Shown here piece by piece: positions 51,133 to 59,983 of a stretch of DNA of 64,000 nt. Numbering within the stretch: position 1 is the first letter of the stretch; every line of letters begins with the position of its first letter. The DNA lies in NCBI RefSeq assembly GCF_005405905.1, contig NZ_BJHU01000030.1, positions 186,001 to 250,000 on the forward strand. Direction: 5' to 3'. Under the pieces are notes generated by a model that had not been told where the DNA came from, made no database searches, and saw only the letters and a list, made by a program, of their open reading frames with translations. A program made the translations under genes and the position numbers. This DNA is from Acidovorax sp. NB1 (GTDB taxonomy: Bacteria; Pseudomonadota; Gammaproteobacteria; Burkholderiales; Burkholderiaceae_C).

Positions 51133-52080
51133 TCAAGCCTCTTGCTCGGGAGATGCGCCCAAAGATACCGCCTGCTCCACCATCTCCCGCGTGAGGGTGG
51201 GCACAAAGCTCTCGATGAAACGGTAGGCATAGCCCCGCAGCCATGCACCGCGACGCAGGCCCAGGCGGGTCAGGTTCACTTCAAACAGATGGCCCGCATC
51301 GATCAGGCGCAGGTGGCGGTCGCGGTCTTCATCGACTGCAATGGAGGCCACAATGCCCACGCCCATGTCCAGCTCCACATAGGTCTTGATCACGTCGGCG
51401 TCCATGGCGGTGAGCACGATGTCTGGCGCCAGGCCCGCCTGGGCGAAAGCAGTGTCGATATGGGCGCGGCCGGTGTAGCCCAGCTCGTAGGTGATGATGG
51501 GGTGCTCTGCCAGCTGCTCCAGCGTGACGGGGCCGGGGTGGGCCAGCAGCGGGTGGCCAGGGGGCACGACGATGCTGTGCGTCCAGCGGTAGCAAGGCAG
51601 CGTGACCAGTGCGTCGTAGCTGGCCAGTGCCTCGGTGGCCACGCCAATGTCGGCCTCGCCACTGAGCAGCATCTCGGCCACCTGGCGCGGGGAGCCCTGG
51701 TGCAGATGCAGCGACACCTGCGGGAACATGGCGCGGAAGTCGCGCACCACCTGGGGCAGCGCATAACGCGCTTGCGAGTGTGTGGCAGCCACAGACAGGC
51801 GACCCTGGGCGCTGTCGCTGAAGTCCTGCCCCGCGCGCTTGAGGTTGTCGGCCTCCAGCAGCAGGCGTTCCACCGTGGGCAGCAGCAACTCACCCGGCGG
51901 CGTCAGCCCCGTGAGGCGCTTGCCCGCGCGCACAAAAATCTCCACCCCCAGCTCGTCCTCCAGCTCACGGATCTGGCGGCTGATGCCGGGTTGCGAGGTG
52001 TGCAGCATGTGTGCCACCTCGGTCAGGTTGAAGCCGCGCCGTGCGGCTTCGCGCACGGAGCGCAGTTGCTGGAAGTTCAT
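51133..52080 (-). CDS. cysB: CysB-type LysR regulator of sulfur metabolism
   Basis: The start MNFQQLRSVREAARRGFNLT is characteristic of CysB/Cbl, followed by HMLHTSQPGISRQIRELE as the recognition helix. The effector domain has ATHSQARYALPQVVRDF and TYELGYTGRAHIDTAF. CysB binds O-acetylserine or N-acetylserine, and sulfate acts as the starvation signal for Cbl. The adjacent sulfatase and sulfonate uptake genes make it their probable activator. It could be a Cbl paralogue rather than the main CysB. Confidence 0.9.
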   Translation of the reverse strand: MNFQQLRSVREAARRGFNLTEVAHMLHTSQPGISRQIRELEDELGVEIFVRAGKRLTGLTPPGELLLPTVERLLLEADNLKRAGQDFSDSAQGRLSVAATHSQARYALPQVVRDFRAMFPQVSLHLHQGSPRQVAEMLLSGEADIGVATEALASYDALVTLPCYRWTHSIVVPPGHPLLAHPGPVTLEQLAEHPIITYELGYTGRAHIDTAFAQAGLAPDIVLTAMDADVIKTYVELDMGVGIVASIAVDEDRDRHLRLIDAGHLFEVNLTRLGLRRGAWLRGYAYRFIESFVPTLTREMVEQAVSLGASPEQEA

Positions 52081-52111
52081 GGTCTGGTACCGAGGTCTTG
52101 CACATGCCAAT

Positions 52112-52170
52112 TGCTATTATTTAGATAGCTTAAAAGGCTTACCCATCAGGCGCAAAAGCCCTTTTTTATT
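52112..52170 (+). repeat. Dispersed repeat, family 2, intergenic copy
   Basis: It reads TGCTATTATTTAGATAGCT, then AAAAGGC, and ends GCGCAAAAGCCCTTTTTTATT minus one base. GCTAT, nine bases, AGCT, nineteen bases, GCGCAA is the same layout as the copy at 27708. It lies between cysB and the sulfatase gene and could carry a terminator for the sulfatase operon. Confidence 0.65.
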
Positions 52171-52204
52171 CGAATATTTCGCTCTTCAGGTGTGCAACAA
52201 GCCT

Positions 52205-53554
52205 TCACATGCCACGCTCGGCCAGGTCCGGCACATAGCGGTCGGCCTGGATGTCGGGCGACAGGCCGTGGGTGATCACCTCGTCGGTGATGGGCAGGAA
52301 CTGCGTGTTCCACTGCTTCCACGCCGTGCGCAAGCGCTCAAACACATCGGGGTGCTTGTCGCGAAGGTTGGCGCGCTCCAGCGTGTCGGCTTCCACGTCG
52401 AACAGAAACTCGTTGTCGTTGATGCGCAGGTACTTGAAGCGCCCCTCGCGCACAGCGCGCTGGCGCTGCGACTTGTAGCGCCAGAACAGCGTGCGCGGGT
52501 GTGCGGGCGCATCGCCCAGCAACACGGGCAGGATGTTCTCGCCGTCTGGCGGGTAGTCAGCCGCAGGTGCCACGCCTGCAGCGGCCAGCAGCGTGGGCAG
52601 CCAGTCCATGGTGGCGGTGACTTGGTCGCTCACCTGCGGTGCAATGCGCGCAGGCCAGCGCAGCAGCGTGGGCACACGAATGCCGCCTTCCAGCAGCTCG
52701 GTCTTCTGGCCGCTGAAGGGCCAGGTCTTGGAAAAGCGCTCGCCGCCGTTGTCGCTGGTGAACACCACGATGGTGTTGTCGGCCAGGCCTTGTGCGTTCA
52801 GGGCATCCAGGACCTGCCCCACGGACCTGTCGAGCGAGCGCACCATGCGCGCATAGGTGGCCAAGTTGCCGCCGTCGTAGTGGAACAGGTCTTTCAGGCC
52901 CAGCGATATTTCTTCGTCCTCCGGCCCCACCCACGGCCAGTGCGGCGCGGTGAAGTGCAGCGACAAGAAGAACGGCTTGGCCGCGCTGCGCTCGCCGATC
53001 CAGCGCGTGGCCTCGTCGGCCAGCAGCTGCGTGTAATAGCCCACGCGCTCCACAGGCACCTCGCCCTCGTACAGATCACGCGCCACGGCATCGCCCACGC
53101 CGGGCTTGTGCGTGAAGTAGTCGATGGCGCCGCCGTAGTTGCCAAAGAAGCGGTCGTAACCGCTCTTGAGCGGGCCGAAATTGGGCAGGCTGCCCAGGTG
53201 CCATTTGCCGATCAGCGCCGTGTCATAACCCGCGTCGCGCAGCAGCGATGGCAGCGTAGGGTGCTCGGGCGGCAGGCCGTGCACATGGGCCTTGCGCACC
53301 AGCGGTTCCTCCAGCCCGCCACGCAGGCGGTACTGGTAGCGCCCGGTGATCAGCGCAAACCGCGTGGCCGAGCACACGGCCGAGTTGGCATAGGCCTGCG
53401 TGAAGCGCACGCCCTCGCCCGCCAGCGCATCCAGGTGCGGCGTGGTGAAGTCGGCCTGGCCGTACACGCTCAGGTCGGCCCAGCCCAGGTCGTCGGCCAG
53501 GATGAAGACGATGTTGGGCGCTTGCGCCGTGGTGTTGGTGGCGGCGGTGCTCAT
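52205..53554 (-). CDS. Cytoplasmic sulfatase (formylglycine type)
   Basis: Metal-binding Asp21 and Asp22 lie in FILADDLGWADLS. The modified active-site Cys is Cys61 in the C-x-A-x-R motif VCSATRFALITGRYQ. Further motifs are GKWHLGS, HFTAPHWPW and TSDNGGE. No signal peptide is present, so it acts in the cytosol on imported sulfate esters. It needs a formylglycine-generating enzyme, which is not in the window. The start overlaps the stop of the binding-protein gene (ATGA), so the enzyme is translated with its transporter. Confidence 0.92.
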   Translation of the reverse strand: MSTAATNTTAQAPNIVFILADDLGWADLSVYGQADFTTPHLDALAGEGVRFTQAYANSAVCSATRFALITGRYQYRLRGGLEEPLVRKAHVHGLPPEHPTLPSLLRDAGYDTALIGKWHLGSLPNFGPLKSGYDRFFGNYGGAIDYFTHKPGVGDAVARDLYEGEVPVERVGYYTQLLADEATRWIGERSAAKPFFLSLHFTAPHWPWVGPEDEEISLGLKDLFHYDGGNLATYARMVRSLDRSVGQVLDALNAQGLADNTIVVFTSDNGGERFSKTWPFSGQKTELLEGGIRVPTLLRWPARIAPQVSDQVTATMDWLPTLLAAAGVAPAADYPPDGENILPVLLGDAPAHPRTLFWRYKSQRQRAVREGRFKYLRINDNEFLFDVEADTLERANLRDKHPDVFERLRTAWKQWNTQFLPITDEVITHGLSPDIQADRYVPDLAERGM

Positions 53555-54645
53555 GCCGCCCCCTTGGCCTTGCCAGCGGCATCGGTCTCGCGCCACTGCT
53601 TGTCGAGCTTGAGGTCCTTGACGGCTTGCTGCACAAAGGTGGGTTGGAACCAGGCTTTCACATCAAAAGGTTGGCGGATCAGCCCCAGCTTGACGCCGTC
53701 ATCCAGCACACCCTGGTAGCCGGCGATGAACCCCTCGTCGAGCAGCGGCGAGTACCGCGCATTGAGGTTGTCGCCCGCCAATTCTTCGCGGAACGACAGT
53801 TCGGGGTTGCCGCTGTTGTCGGCGTACAGCTTGATGAGCGCCTCGCGGTTGCTCTCTTGCGAAGACCAGTGGGCGGCGCGCACCAGCTGGTGCACCAGGC
53901 GCTGCGTGAGCTGTGGGTTCTGCGTGGCGAAATCCTCGGTGGCCAGAATGCCGGAGTTGATGGTGTAGTCGGGCCCCCGGCCCTTGGTGCTCAGCGCAAT
54001 CTGCGCGCCCTGCGCCTTGAGCAGGAACAGGTCCGAGCCGCCAAACGTGGCATCGATCTGCCCGGCCACCACAGCGGCCTTGGACGTGGGCCAGTCCATG
54101 TTGATGAGCATCACGTCCTTTGCGGTCAGGCCCGCTGTGGCCAGCAGGTTGTCGAACGTGCGTTGGTAGGCGGTGCCCTTGAGCACCGTTACCTTCTTGC
54201 CCTTGAGGTCGGCCACGGTCTTGATGCTCACGCCCGGCGCGGTGGCCAGGTAGCTGTTGCTGCCCCGACCCGTGGCCGCGATGAAGCGGGTGGGCAGGCC
54301 GCGCGCACGGCCGATGACGGCCGCCAGGTCGCCCAGCGAGACGACGTCGAGCTGCTTGGCCGACAGCGCCTCGTGCACAGCAGGGCCTGCGCCACGAAAG
54401 AAGTTCCACTCGATCTTGATGCCATCCTTGGCAAATTCATCCTCCAGCCACTTGTTGGCTTGCAGCACCGCAAACACGCTGCCGCCGGGCGAGGGCTTGC
54501 CGGCCGTGCCCAGGTCGGGAGAGCCAATGCGGATGACCTTGGCGGGCGACTGGGCGCGCAGCACCAGAGGGGCGGCCAATGCGGCAGCGCCAGCCACCAG
54601 CAGCGAACGGCGGGTGGAGAAAGCGAGGGTGTTTTGTTGTGTCAT
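53551..54645 (-). CDS. Sulfonate / sulfate ester ABC transporter substrate-binding protein
   Basis: A twin-arginine-like signal (STRRSLLVAGAAALAAPLV) precedes a SsuA/TauA-type binding protein: KVIRIGSPDLG, EWNFFRGAGPAVHEAL, DLKGKKVTVLKGTAYQ and IDATFGGSDLF. It delivers an organosulfur compound to the permeases encoded upstream. It is followed by the sulfatase with overlapping codons, so sulfate esters are the best substrate guess. The protein is periplasmic. Confidence 0.88.
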   Translation of the reverse strand: MTQQNTLAFSTRRSLLVAGAAALAAPLVLRAQSPAKVIRIGSPDLGTAGKPSPGGSVFAVLQANKWLEDEFAKDGIKIEWNFFRGAGPAVHEALSAKQLDVVSLGDLAAVIGRARGLPTRFIAATGRGSNSYLATAPGVSIKTVADLKGKKVTVLKGTAYQRTFDNLLATAGLTAKDVMLINMDWPTSKAAVVAGQIDATFGGSDLFLLKAQGAQIALSTKGRGPDYTINSGILATEDFATQNPQLTQRLVHQLVRAAHWSSQESNREALIKLYADNSGNPELSFREELAGDNLNARYSPLLDEGFIAGYQGVLDDGVKLGLIRQPFDVKAWFQPTFVQQAVKDLKLDKQWRETDAAGKAKGAA

Positions 54646-54681
54646 GGGAATCTCGGGAATCAGAAAAGGGAGAACAAAAAA

Positions 54682-55515
54682 TCAAACGGCAAACTGCCAC
54701 TGCGCAGCAGGCGCCAGCTGCTCGCCGCGCTTGAGCGGCGGCTCGGCCAGGTCGGCCGCCGGGTGGCCCGCAAACTCGCGCAGCACGCTGTGCTTGATGG
54801 CGGTGAACGCATGCGAGGTGCGCTCGCGCGGATGGGGCAGCCCCACCGGCACGGTGCGGCGGATGCGGCCGGGGCGCGGCTCCATCACCACCACGCGGTC
54901 GCCCAGGTACACGGCCTCTTCCACGTCGTGGGTCACCAGAATCATGGTGATGCCCTCTTGCTGCCAGATGCGGTGCAGCTCCTGCTGCAGGTGAGCGCGG
55001 GTCATGGCGTCGAGTGCGCCGAAGGGCTCGTCCAGCAGCAGGATGTCGGGCCGGTTGACCAGCGCCCGCGCAATCGCCACGCGCTGCGACATGCCGCCCG
55101 AGAGCTGGTGCGGGTAGGCGGTCTCGAACCCCTGCAGCCCCACCAGCGCAATGTGCTCACGCACGGTGGCGCGCTGCTGGCCCTCGGTCAGGCTGGAGTT
55201 GAGCAGGCCCAGCGCCACGTTTTTCTCGACCGTGAGCCAGGGGAACAGGCGGTGCTCCTGGAACACGATGCCCCGGTTCAGGCTGGTACCCACAATGCGC
55301 TGGCCGTTGAGCAGGATCTCGCCCTGGTAGTCGCCCTCCAGGCCGATCACCAGCCGCAGCAGCGTGGACTTGCCGCAACCGCTGGAGCCCACGATGCTCA
55401 CGAACTCGCCGGGTTCGATGGTGAGATGGATGTCCTGCAGCACAGGCAGGGCTTCGCCCTTGACCTCGTACTGCTTGTTCAGGCCGCGAATGGCCAGGGT
55501 ACCGGCGTGTGCCAT
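54682..55515 (-). CDS. Sulfonate-type ABC transporter ATP-binding protein
   Basis: All ATPase motifs are present: Walker [11 protein letters not shown] loop in [12 protein letters not shown], signature LSGGMSQ, Walker [13 protein letters not shown] and H loop in VTHDVEEAV. The last ALD-MTR region matches SsuB/TauB. Only one ATPase gene serves the two permeases in this island. Its 3' neighbour is a binding-protein gene and its 5' neighbour a permease, with a 142-base gap that holds a dispersed repeat. Confidence 0.92.
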   Translation of the reverse strand: MAHAGTLAIRGLNKQYEVKGEALPVLQDIHLTIEPGEFVSIVGSSGCGKSTLLRLVIGLEGDYQGEILLNGQRIVGTSLNRGIVFQEHRLFPWLTVEKNVALGLLNSSLTEGQQRATVREHIALVGLQGFETAYPHQLSGGMSQRVAIARALVNRPDILLLDEPFGALDAMTRAHLQQELHRIWQQEGITMILVTHDVEEAVYLGDRVVVMEPRPGRIRRTVPVGLPHPRERTSHAFTAIKHSVLREFAGHPAADLAEPPLKRGEQLAPAAQWQFAV

Positions 55516-55570
55516 GGTGTGTTCCTTTTCTAATGACGTTGTTCTCAGCCATAGTCCGCAACTGGCGCGG

Positions 55571-55657
55571 CCAAGGCCAGTGCCCCCGGGGAGCTGGCTT
55601 TGCCAGGCCCCTGGGGGCGTCGCCCTGAGGGGGATGGCGCGCTGCGCCTCAGGGGGC
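55571..55657 (-). repeat. Dispersed repeat, family 1, after ssuC stop
   Basis: It begins directly after the TGA of the permease gene as GCCCCCTGAGGCGC and contains GCGCCATCCCC, then CTGGCAAAGCCAGC and CACTGGCC. The copy at 59846 shows the same blocks in the same order and also starts right after a stop codon. CCCTGAGG/CCTCAGGG can pair, so it may act as a terminator or RNA end. Confidence 0.7.
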
Positions 55658-56461
55658 TCAATACCTCGCTACAGTGCGGTCGCGCCAAGCCAGCAGGCGC
55701 TTTTCCAGCGCGGCCAGCAGCGCATTCAGTGCGAAGCCCACCAGGCCCACCACCACCACGCCAAACAGCACCAGGTCCATCCAGAAGTGCTCGCGCCCGT
55801 CGATGAGCGTGTTGCCAATGCCCTTGCCCGAGGCCAGCAGGTATTCCGCCCCCAGCGTGGCCAGCCAGCTGTAGATGAGCGAGAGCTGGATGCCGGTGAA
55901 CAGCGAGGGCGCCGCCGCAGGCGCCACCACGCGGACGAGCGTTTGCCACACGCTGAACTCGTACACACGGGCCACCTCCAGGTATTCGCGCGGCATGCTG
56001 CGCAGGCCTTCCACCGTGTTGAGCACCACGGGGAAAAACGCCGCCATAGCAATGAAGGCCACCTTGGCGGCATCGCCCAGGCCAAACCACATCGACAGCA
56101 TCGGAATCCACGCAAACAGCGAGATCTGCTTGAGCGTATGGAAGGTGGGCCCCACCAGCCGCTCGGCCCAGCGCGACCAGCCCAGCAGCGCACCCACCGC
56201 CAGCCCGATACTGGAGCCAATGCCAAAGCCCCAGGCCATGCGCCACAGGCTGGCCGACAAGGCCACCCACAGCTCGCCGCTCGTAACCTGGCCCACGCCC
56301 CGCTGCCACACGGCCAGCGGCGACACCAGCAGGGGCGAATCGGACGCACCCGAGGCCACCACCGCCCACCACACCGCCAGGATCAGCACGGGCAGCACCC
56401 AGCCCCGCAGGCGTGGGGGCACTTTTTGGAACAGGTTGCGTTGCACGTTCACAGAAGACAT
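55658..56461 (-). CDS. Sulfonate-type ABC transporter permease (first of two)
   Basis: A 267-residue permease with about six spans, starting at 56461. It has the BPD-type motif EYLLASGKGIGNTLIDG near the end of the coupling region and PREYLEVARVYEFS. The SsuC/TauC family is clear. It lies 14 bases downstream of a second, similar permease gene. Two different permeases could form a heterodimeric channel, or each may serve a different binding protein. Confidence 0.9.
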   Translation of the reverse strand: MSSVNVQRNLFQKVPPRLRGWVLPVLILAVWWAVVASGASDSPLLVSPLAVWQRGVGQVTSGELWVALSASLWRMAWGFGIGSSIGLAVGALLGWSRWAERLVGPTFHTLKQISLFAWIPMLSMWFGLGDAAKVAFIAMAAFFPVVLNTVEGLRSMPREYLEVARVYEFSVWQTLVRVVAPAAAPSLFTGIQLSLIYSWLATLGAEYLLASGKGIGNTLIDGREHFWMDLVLFGVVVVGLVGFALNALLAALEKRLLAWRDRTVARY

Positions 56462-56475
56462 TCGGATACCCCGCT

Positions 56476-57348
56476 TCACAGCCCCGGCTTGCGCCAGCGC
56501 AGCAGCCACGCCTCGGACACGGCCAGCAGCTTGTCGATCACAAAACCCACGATGCCCACGGCCAGCACGGCTGCCAGCACCACGTCCAGCTGAAAGAGCT
56601 GGCGGCCGTAGACGATGAGGAAGCCGATGCCCTCGGACGAAGCCAGCAGCTCCACCACTACCAGCGCCAGCCAGGCATGGGTGAGGCCATAGCGCACGCC
56701 ATTCCAGATGGGCGCCGTGGCCGCCGGAAACACCACCTTGCGCAGCATTTGCCAGCGGGTAAAGCCATACACACGCGCCACCTCCACCAGCCGGTTGGGC
56801 ACGTTCTGAATGCCCTGGCAGGTGTTGATGGCCACGGGCACCAGTGCAGCCTTGGCGATCAGCAAAAACTTCAGCTCTTCATCAATGCCCACCACCAGGA
56901 TCAGCAGCGGCAGCCAGCCGATCACCGGCACCTGGCTGAACGCCTTGAACAGCGGAAACACGTAGTCGCGAAAGGTGGGCGAGAGGCCCATAGCCGCGCC
57001 CAGCAGCAGGCCCAGTGACAGGCCAATGCCAAAGCCCGCAAACACGCGGACCATGCTGATGCGCAGGTGGTCCCACAGCTCGCCGCTGACCAGCAGCTCG
57101 CCAAATACCTTGAAGACGGCAGCGGGCGGCGGCAGTACCTGCTCGGGCACCCAGCCCCAAACCGCCGAGAGCTGCCACAGCGCCAGCACGGCCAGCGGAA
57201 AGGGCCAGGCCCAAAGCGAGCGCCCTGCCCAAGCCCACGAGGCCTTGTTTTTCAAGGTCGCAACGCGGCGCGCATGCACCTCCGGCAGCGGCTCCAACGG
57301 GTGCGTGGGGCTGGCAGGCCCAGCCGCGTTCAGTGCGGGTATCGCCAT
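56476..57348 (-). CDS. Sulfonate-type ABC transporter permease (second of two)
   Basis: The 290-residue permease starts at 57348, with AAAGGA eleven bases upstream. After a cytoplasmic head of about 55 residues come six spans and the coupling motif VELLASSEGIGFLIVYGRQ, preceded by NRLVEVARVYGFTRWQML. It is the first gene of the permease-permease-ATPase-binding protein-sulfatase run. The AT-rich region upstream (57420-57480) is the likely operon promoter. Confidence 0.9.
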   Translation of the reverse strand: MAIPALNAAGPASPTHPLEPLPEVHARRVATLKNKASWAWAGRSLWAWPFPLAVLALWQLSAVWGWVPEQVLPPPAAVFKVFGELLVSGELWDHLRISMVRVFAGFGIGLSLGLLLGAAMGLSPTFRDYVFPLFKAFSQVPVIGWLPLLILVVGIDEELKFLLIAKAALVPVAINTCQGIQNVPNRLVEVARVYGFTRWQMLRKVVFPAATAPIWNGVRYGLTHAWLALVVVELLASSEGIGFLIVYGRQLFQLDVVLAAVLAVGIVGFVIDKLLAVSEAWLLRWRKPGL

Positions 57349-57641
57349 CTTTTGCGTGTCCTTTCGGGTGGAGGAAGTGCTAACGCCCAGGGCTGGGTGG
57401 GCAACCTCAATAACAACCAAAAGAAATGTAAAAGACGTTTGTTATAAAAATAAATGGTTAATACTCATATGCAATGACAAAGATGTTTGCGGCATGAGCA
57501 GCGGCGCTGACGTTATGAGCGGGGCCAGAAGCAGGCACAAAAAAACCCGCCGGGCACAGGGTGCCGGCGGGTTGCAAAGGGCGGCTTTCGCCGGCCCGTC
57601 CCCCTACCTACCAATCGTTATCTACGGCGGCTGGCCTGCGC
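57349..57641. promoter_or_regulatory. AT-rich control region of the transport operon
   Basis: The 293-base gap has no gene. Its middle (57420-57480) is the most AT-rich part of the area and holds ATATGCAA at 57467-57474, a motif repeated ahead of tauD. Sulfur-regulated promoters of CysB are usually AT-rich and degenerate, so activator binding here is plausible. I cannot assign a definite -35/-10 pair. Confidence 0.4.
57539..57573 (-). terminator. Terminator after the second binding-protein gene
   Basis: On the minus strand AACCCGCCGG pairs perfectly over ten bases with CCGGCGGGTT, followed by a T run. It lies 69 bases beyond the stop of the binding-protein gene and insulates it from the permease operon. 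Confidence 0.88.
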
Positions 57642-58748
57642 TCAGAGTGCGGCGGCCACTTCTCCATTGCGGCCATACACCGGCCAGTAGCCTTCCAGCT
57701 TCAGCTCCTTGAGCGCCGCGTCCAGGTAGCGGCGGTCAAACCAGCTGTCGATCTCAGGCTTCTTGCGGATCAGCCTGAGCTTGTGGGCCTCGTCGGCCGC
57801 GTCCTTGTAGCGCGCGACCAGAAACGGGTCGAGCAGTGGCGACAGGCGCACACGCAGCGGCTGGCCGATGAAGTCTTCGCGCCACACCTTCTCGGGGTAC
57901 TCGGCCTTGCCCCACTGTGCAAACAGTTCGGCACGGCGGTCTTCGTCGGAGTACTTGTGGGCGTAGCGCACCACGGTCTTCACCACGCGGTGCACCACCT
58001 GGGGGTGGCGGGCGGCAAAGTCATCGGCGACAAGCAACGCTGTCTGGCGGGTGTATTTGTAGGAGTCTTCCGCTGCCGACCACACCACCTTGGCCAGGCC
58101 CTGGTCGCGCAGCTTGAACAAGCCCACGTAGCCAAACGCGGCATCGATGTCCTTGCTGACCAATGCGGCGTCGGCACTGGGCAGGTCCAGGTTCACCAGC
58201 TTCACGTCGCGCTCGCTCAGCCCCTTGTCGGCCAGCGCGCGCACGGCGGCCAGGTGCAGGTTGGTGCCCTTGAACACCGCCACCTTGCGGCCCTTGAGGT
58301 CTTCCAGGCGGCGGATGCTGGAATCCGGCGGCACCGCCAGGTAAAGCCCGCCGCGCACACCGCTGCCCAGGATGATCCTGGTCTTCACATCGCTGGCCCG
58401 GTGCACGATGGAAGGCAAATCGCCCTGCCACGCAAAGTCGAGTTGCTTGTTGACCAGCGCCTCGTTCACGGCGGGGCCTGCGCCCTTGAAGAAGGTCCAC
58501 TGCACCTTCACGCCGTCTTTCTTGAACTCCTCTTCCAGCGCGCCGTCGGTGTAGGCCAGCGCGGCCGAGGTGCCGCCATGGCGCACCGGATCGCTGCCCA
58601 CGCCACCGGTGGCAATGCCGATGCGGATCACCTTCAGCGGCTCCGGCGTCTGCGCGGCTGCGCCGCCCATCGACAGGCCCCAAACCATTGCCGCGCCCGC
58701 TGCCGCTGCGGCCCTGCGCAGTGCGGTACTCCATCGCGTTTTTTTCAT
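57642..58748 (-). CDS. Second sulfonate-type substrate-binding protein
   Basis: AAAGGT precedes the ATG at 58748. A signal peptide (AAAAAGAAMVWGLSMGGAAAQ) is followed by a SsuA/TauA-like binding protein: LKVIRIGIATGGVGSDPVRH, FFKGAGPAVNEALVNKQLDF, DLKGRKVAVFKGTNLH and DIDAAFGYVGLF. It is transcribed alone, divergent from tauD, and has its own terminator. The missing ATPase and permease genes imply it shares those of the neighbouring operon. Confidence 0.88.
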   Translation of the reverse strand: MKKTRWSTALRRAAAAAGAAMVWGLSMGGAAAQTPEPLKVIRIGIATGGVGSDPVRHGGTSAALAYTDGALEEEFKKDGVKVQWTFFKGAGPAVNEALVNKQLDFAWQGDLPSIVHRASDVKTRIILGSGVRGGLYLAVPPDSSIRRLEDLKGRKVAVFKGTNLHLAAVRALADKGLSERDVKLVNLDLPSADAALVSKDIDAAFGYVGLFKLRDQGLAKVVWSAAEDSYKYTRQTALLVADDFAARHPQVVHRVVKTVVRYAHKYSDEDRRAELFAQWGKAEYPEKVWREDFIGQPLRVRLSPLLDPFLVARYKDAADEAHKLRLIRKKPEIDSWFDRRYLDAALKELKLEGYWPVYGRNGEVAAAL

Positions 58749-58987
58749 GTGTTGACCTTTCGTGCCTGTTGCCATGAATCGACAACGACTCTAGGCAAGC
58801 CCGCTGCAGCAGCCAACGACCAAAAACAGATATGCAAATTTGGGCACACCAGGCATCCAGCGCGCCGCCACAGGGCGCGGTTTTCCGACTATGCATATGC
58901 GAACTGCTTCGTTGATGCGCCGCACATGCACTGTCCCAATGGCATGGCCGTTCTCTTTCCACCACCCTCGTTTCAGAAAGCAGCACC
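58749..58987. promoter_or_regulatory. Divergent control region, binding protein / tauD
   Basis: The 239-base gap drives genes in both directions. It contains ATATGCAA at 58830-58837 and ATATGCGA at 58895-58902, related to the site upstream of the permease operon. No protein gene is supported here. Confidence 0.4.
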
Positions 58988-59845
58988 ATGTCCAACCTCA
59001 ACGATTTGCACCCCACCTTCACCCGCTTTGCGGTCGAGCCCTACACACCCACCATCGGCGCCGTCATCCACGACCTGGACCTGCGCCAGCCGCTGGATGC
59101 CGCCACCCAGGCCGAGCTGCGCCAGGCTCTGGCCATGCACGAAGTGCTGTTCCTCCGCGACCAGCACATCACGCCGCAGCAGCAGGTGGACTTCACCCGC
59201 AGCTTTGGCAACGTGGCCGAAGTCAAGGCGTTCTTCCCCCGGCTGGAGAGCCACCCCGAGATCGAGATCGTGGAAAGCACCGCCGAGCGCCCCAAGGCGT
59301 CGAGCAACTGGCATGCCGACATCACCTGGCGCGAGCAGCCACCGCTGGGCACCAGCCTGTATGCGCAGGTGATTCCCGCCAGCGGCGGCGACACACTGTG
59401 GGCCAGCCTCACGGCCGCCTACGCCAGCCTGCCGCCCGCCTTCCAGGCTTACCTGGAGACGCTGACAGCCGTGCACACCTGGGAGATCAGCGGCTGGACG
59501 GAGTACCTGCTGCGCAAGGACGCGAGTGGCGACGAGCTGAAGGCCGCCCGCGCCAAGTACCCGCCGGTGGAACACCCGGTGGTGCGTGTGCATCCGGTCA
59601 CGGGCAAGAAGGTGCTGTATGTGAACTCCACCTTCACCAGCCACATCAAGGGCCTGTCGCGCGTGGAGAGCGATGCCCTGCTGACCCAGCTGTTTGCCCT
59701 GCCCCAGGTACCCGAGTTCCAGGCCCGCCTGCGCTGGGCGCCGGGCACGCTGGCCGTGTGGGACAACCGCTCCACCCAGCATTACGCAGTGGGCGACTTC
59801 TTCCCGCAGCACCGCAAGCTGCATCGCATCACAGTGACTGACTAG
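58988..59845 (+). CDS. TauD/TfdA family Fe(II)/2-oxoglutarate dioxygenase (AtsK-like)
   Basis: The iron ligands His109 and Asp111 lie in NWHADITW, the distal His in NRSTQHYAV and the 2-oxoglutarate Arg in LHRITV near the end. The 285 residues fit TauD and alkylsulfatase AtsK. These enzymes hydroxylate the carbon next to sulfur so that sulfite or sulfate is released. Association with a sulfatase and transporter favours sulfate esters or sulfonates as substrate. The ATG follows a weak AGCAG. A family 1 repeat follows the stop. Confidence 0.9.
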   Translation: MSNLNDLHPTFTRFAVEPYTPTIGAVIHDLDLRQPLDAATQAELRQALAMHEVLFLRDQHITPQQQVDFTRSFGNVAEVKAFFPRLESHPEIEIVESTAERPKASSNWHADITWREQPPLGTSLYAQVIPASGGDTLWASLTAAYASLPPAFQAYLETLTAVHTWEISGWTEYLLRKDASGDELKAARAKYPPVEHPVVRVHPVTGKKVLYVNSTFTSHIKGLSRVESDALLTQLFALPQVPEFQARLRWAPGTLAVWDNRSTQHYAVGDFFPQHRKLHRITVTD

Positions 59846-59936
59846 CCCCCCTGAGTCGCCTTCGGCGCCATCCCCCGAGGGGGACGCACCCCCTGGCCCG
59901 GCAAAGCCGGTTCCACGGGTGCGCTGGCCTGGGCCG
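59846..59936 (+). repeat. Dispersed repeat, family 1, after tauD stop
   Basis: Starting right after the TAG of the dioxygenase, it shows GCCCCCCTGAGTCGC, GCGCCATCCCCC, CCGGCAAAGCCGG and GCTGGCCTGGG. The same blocks occur in order in the copy at 55571-55657 on the other strand. CCCCC and GGGGG segments can pair into a long hairpin. Confidence 0.7.
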
Positions 59937-59983
59937 CGCCGGTTTCGCAGGCCGCGCGCTTGATTTAAACCATCGACATTCTT

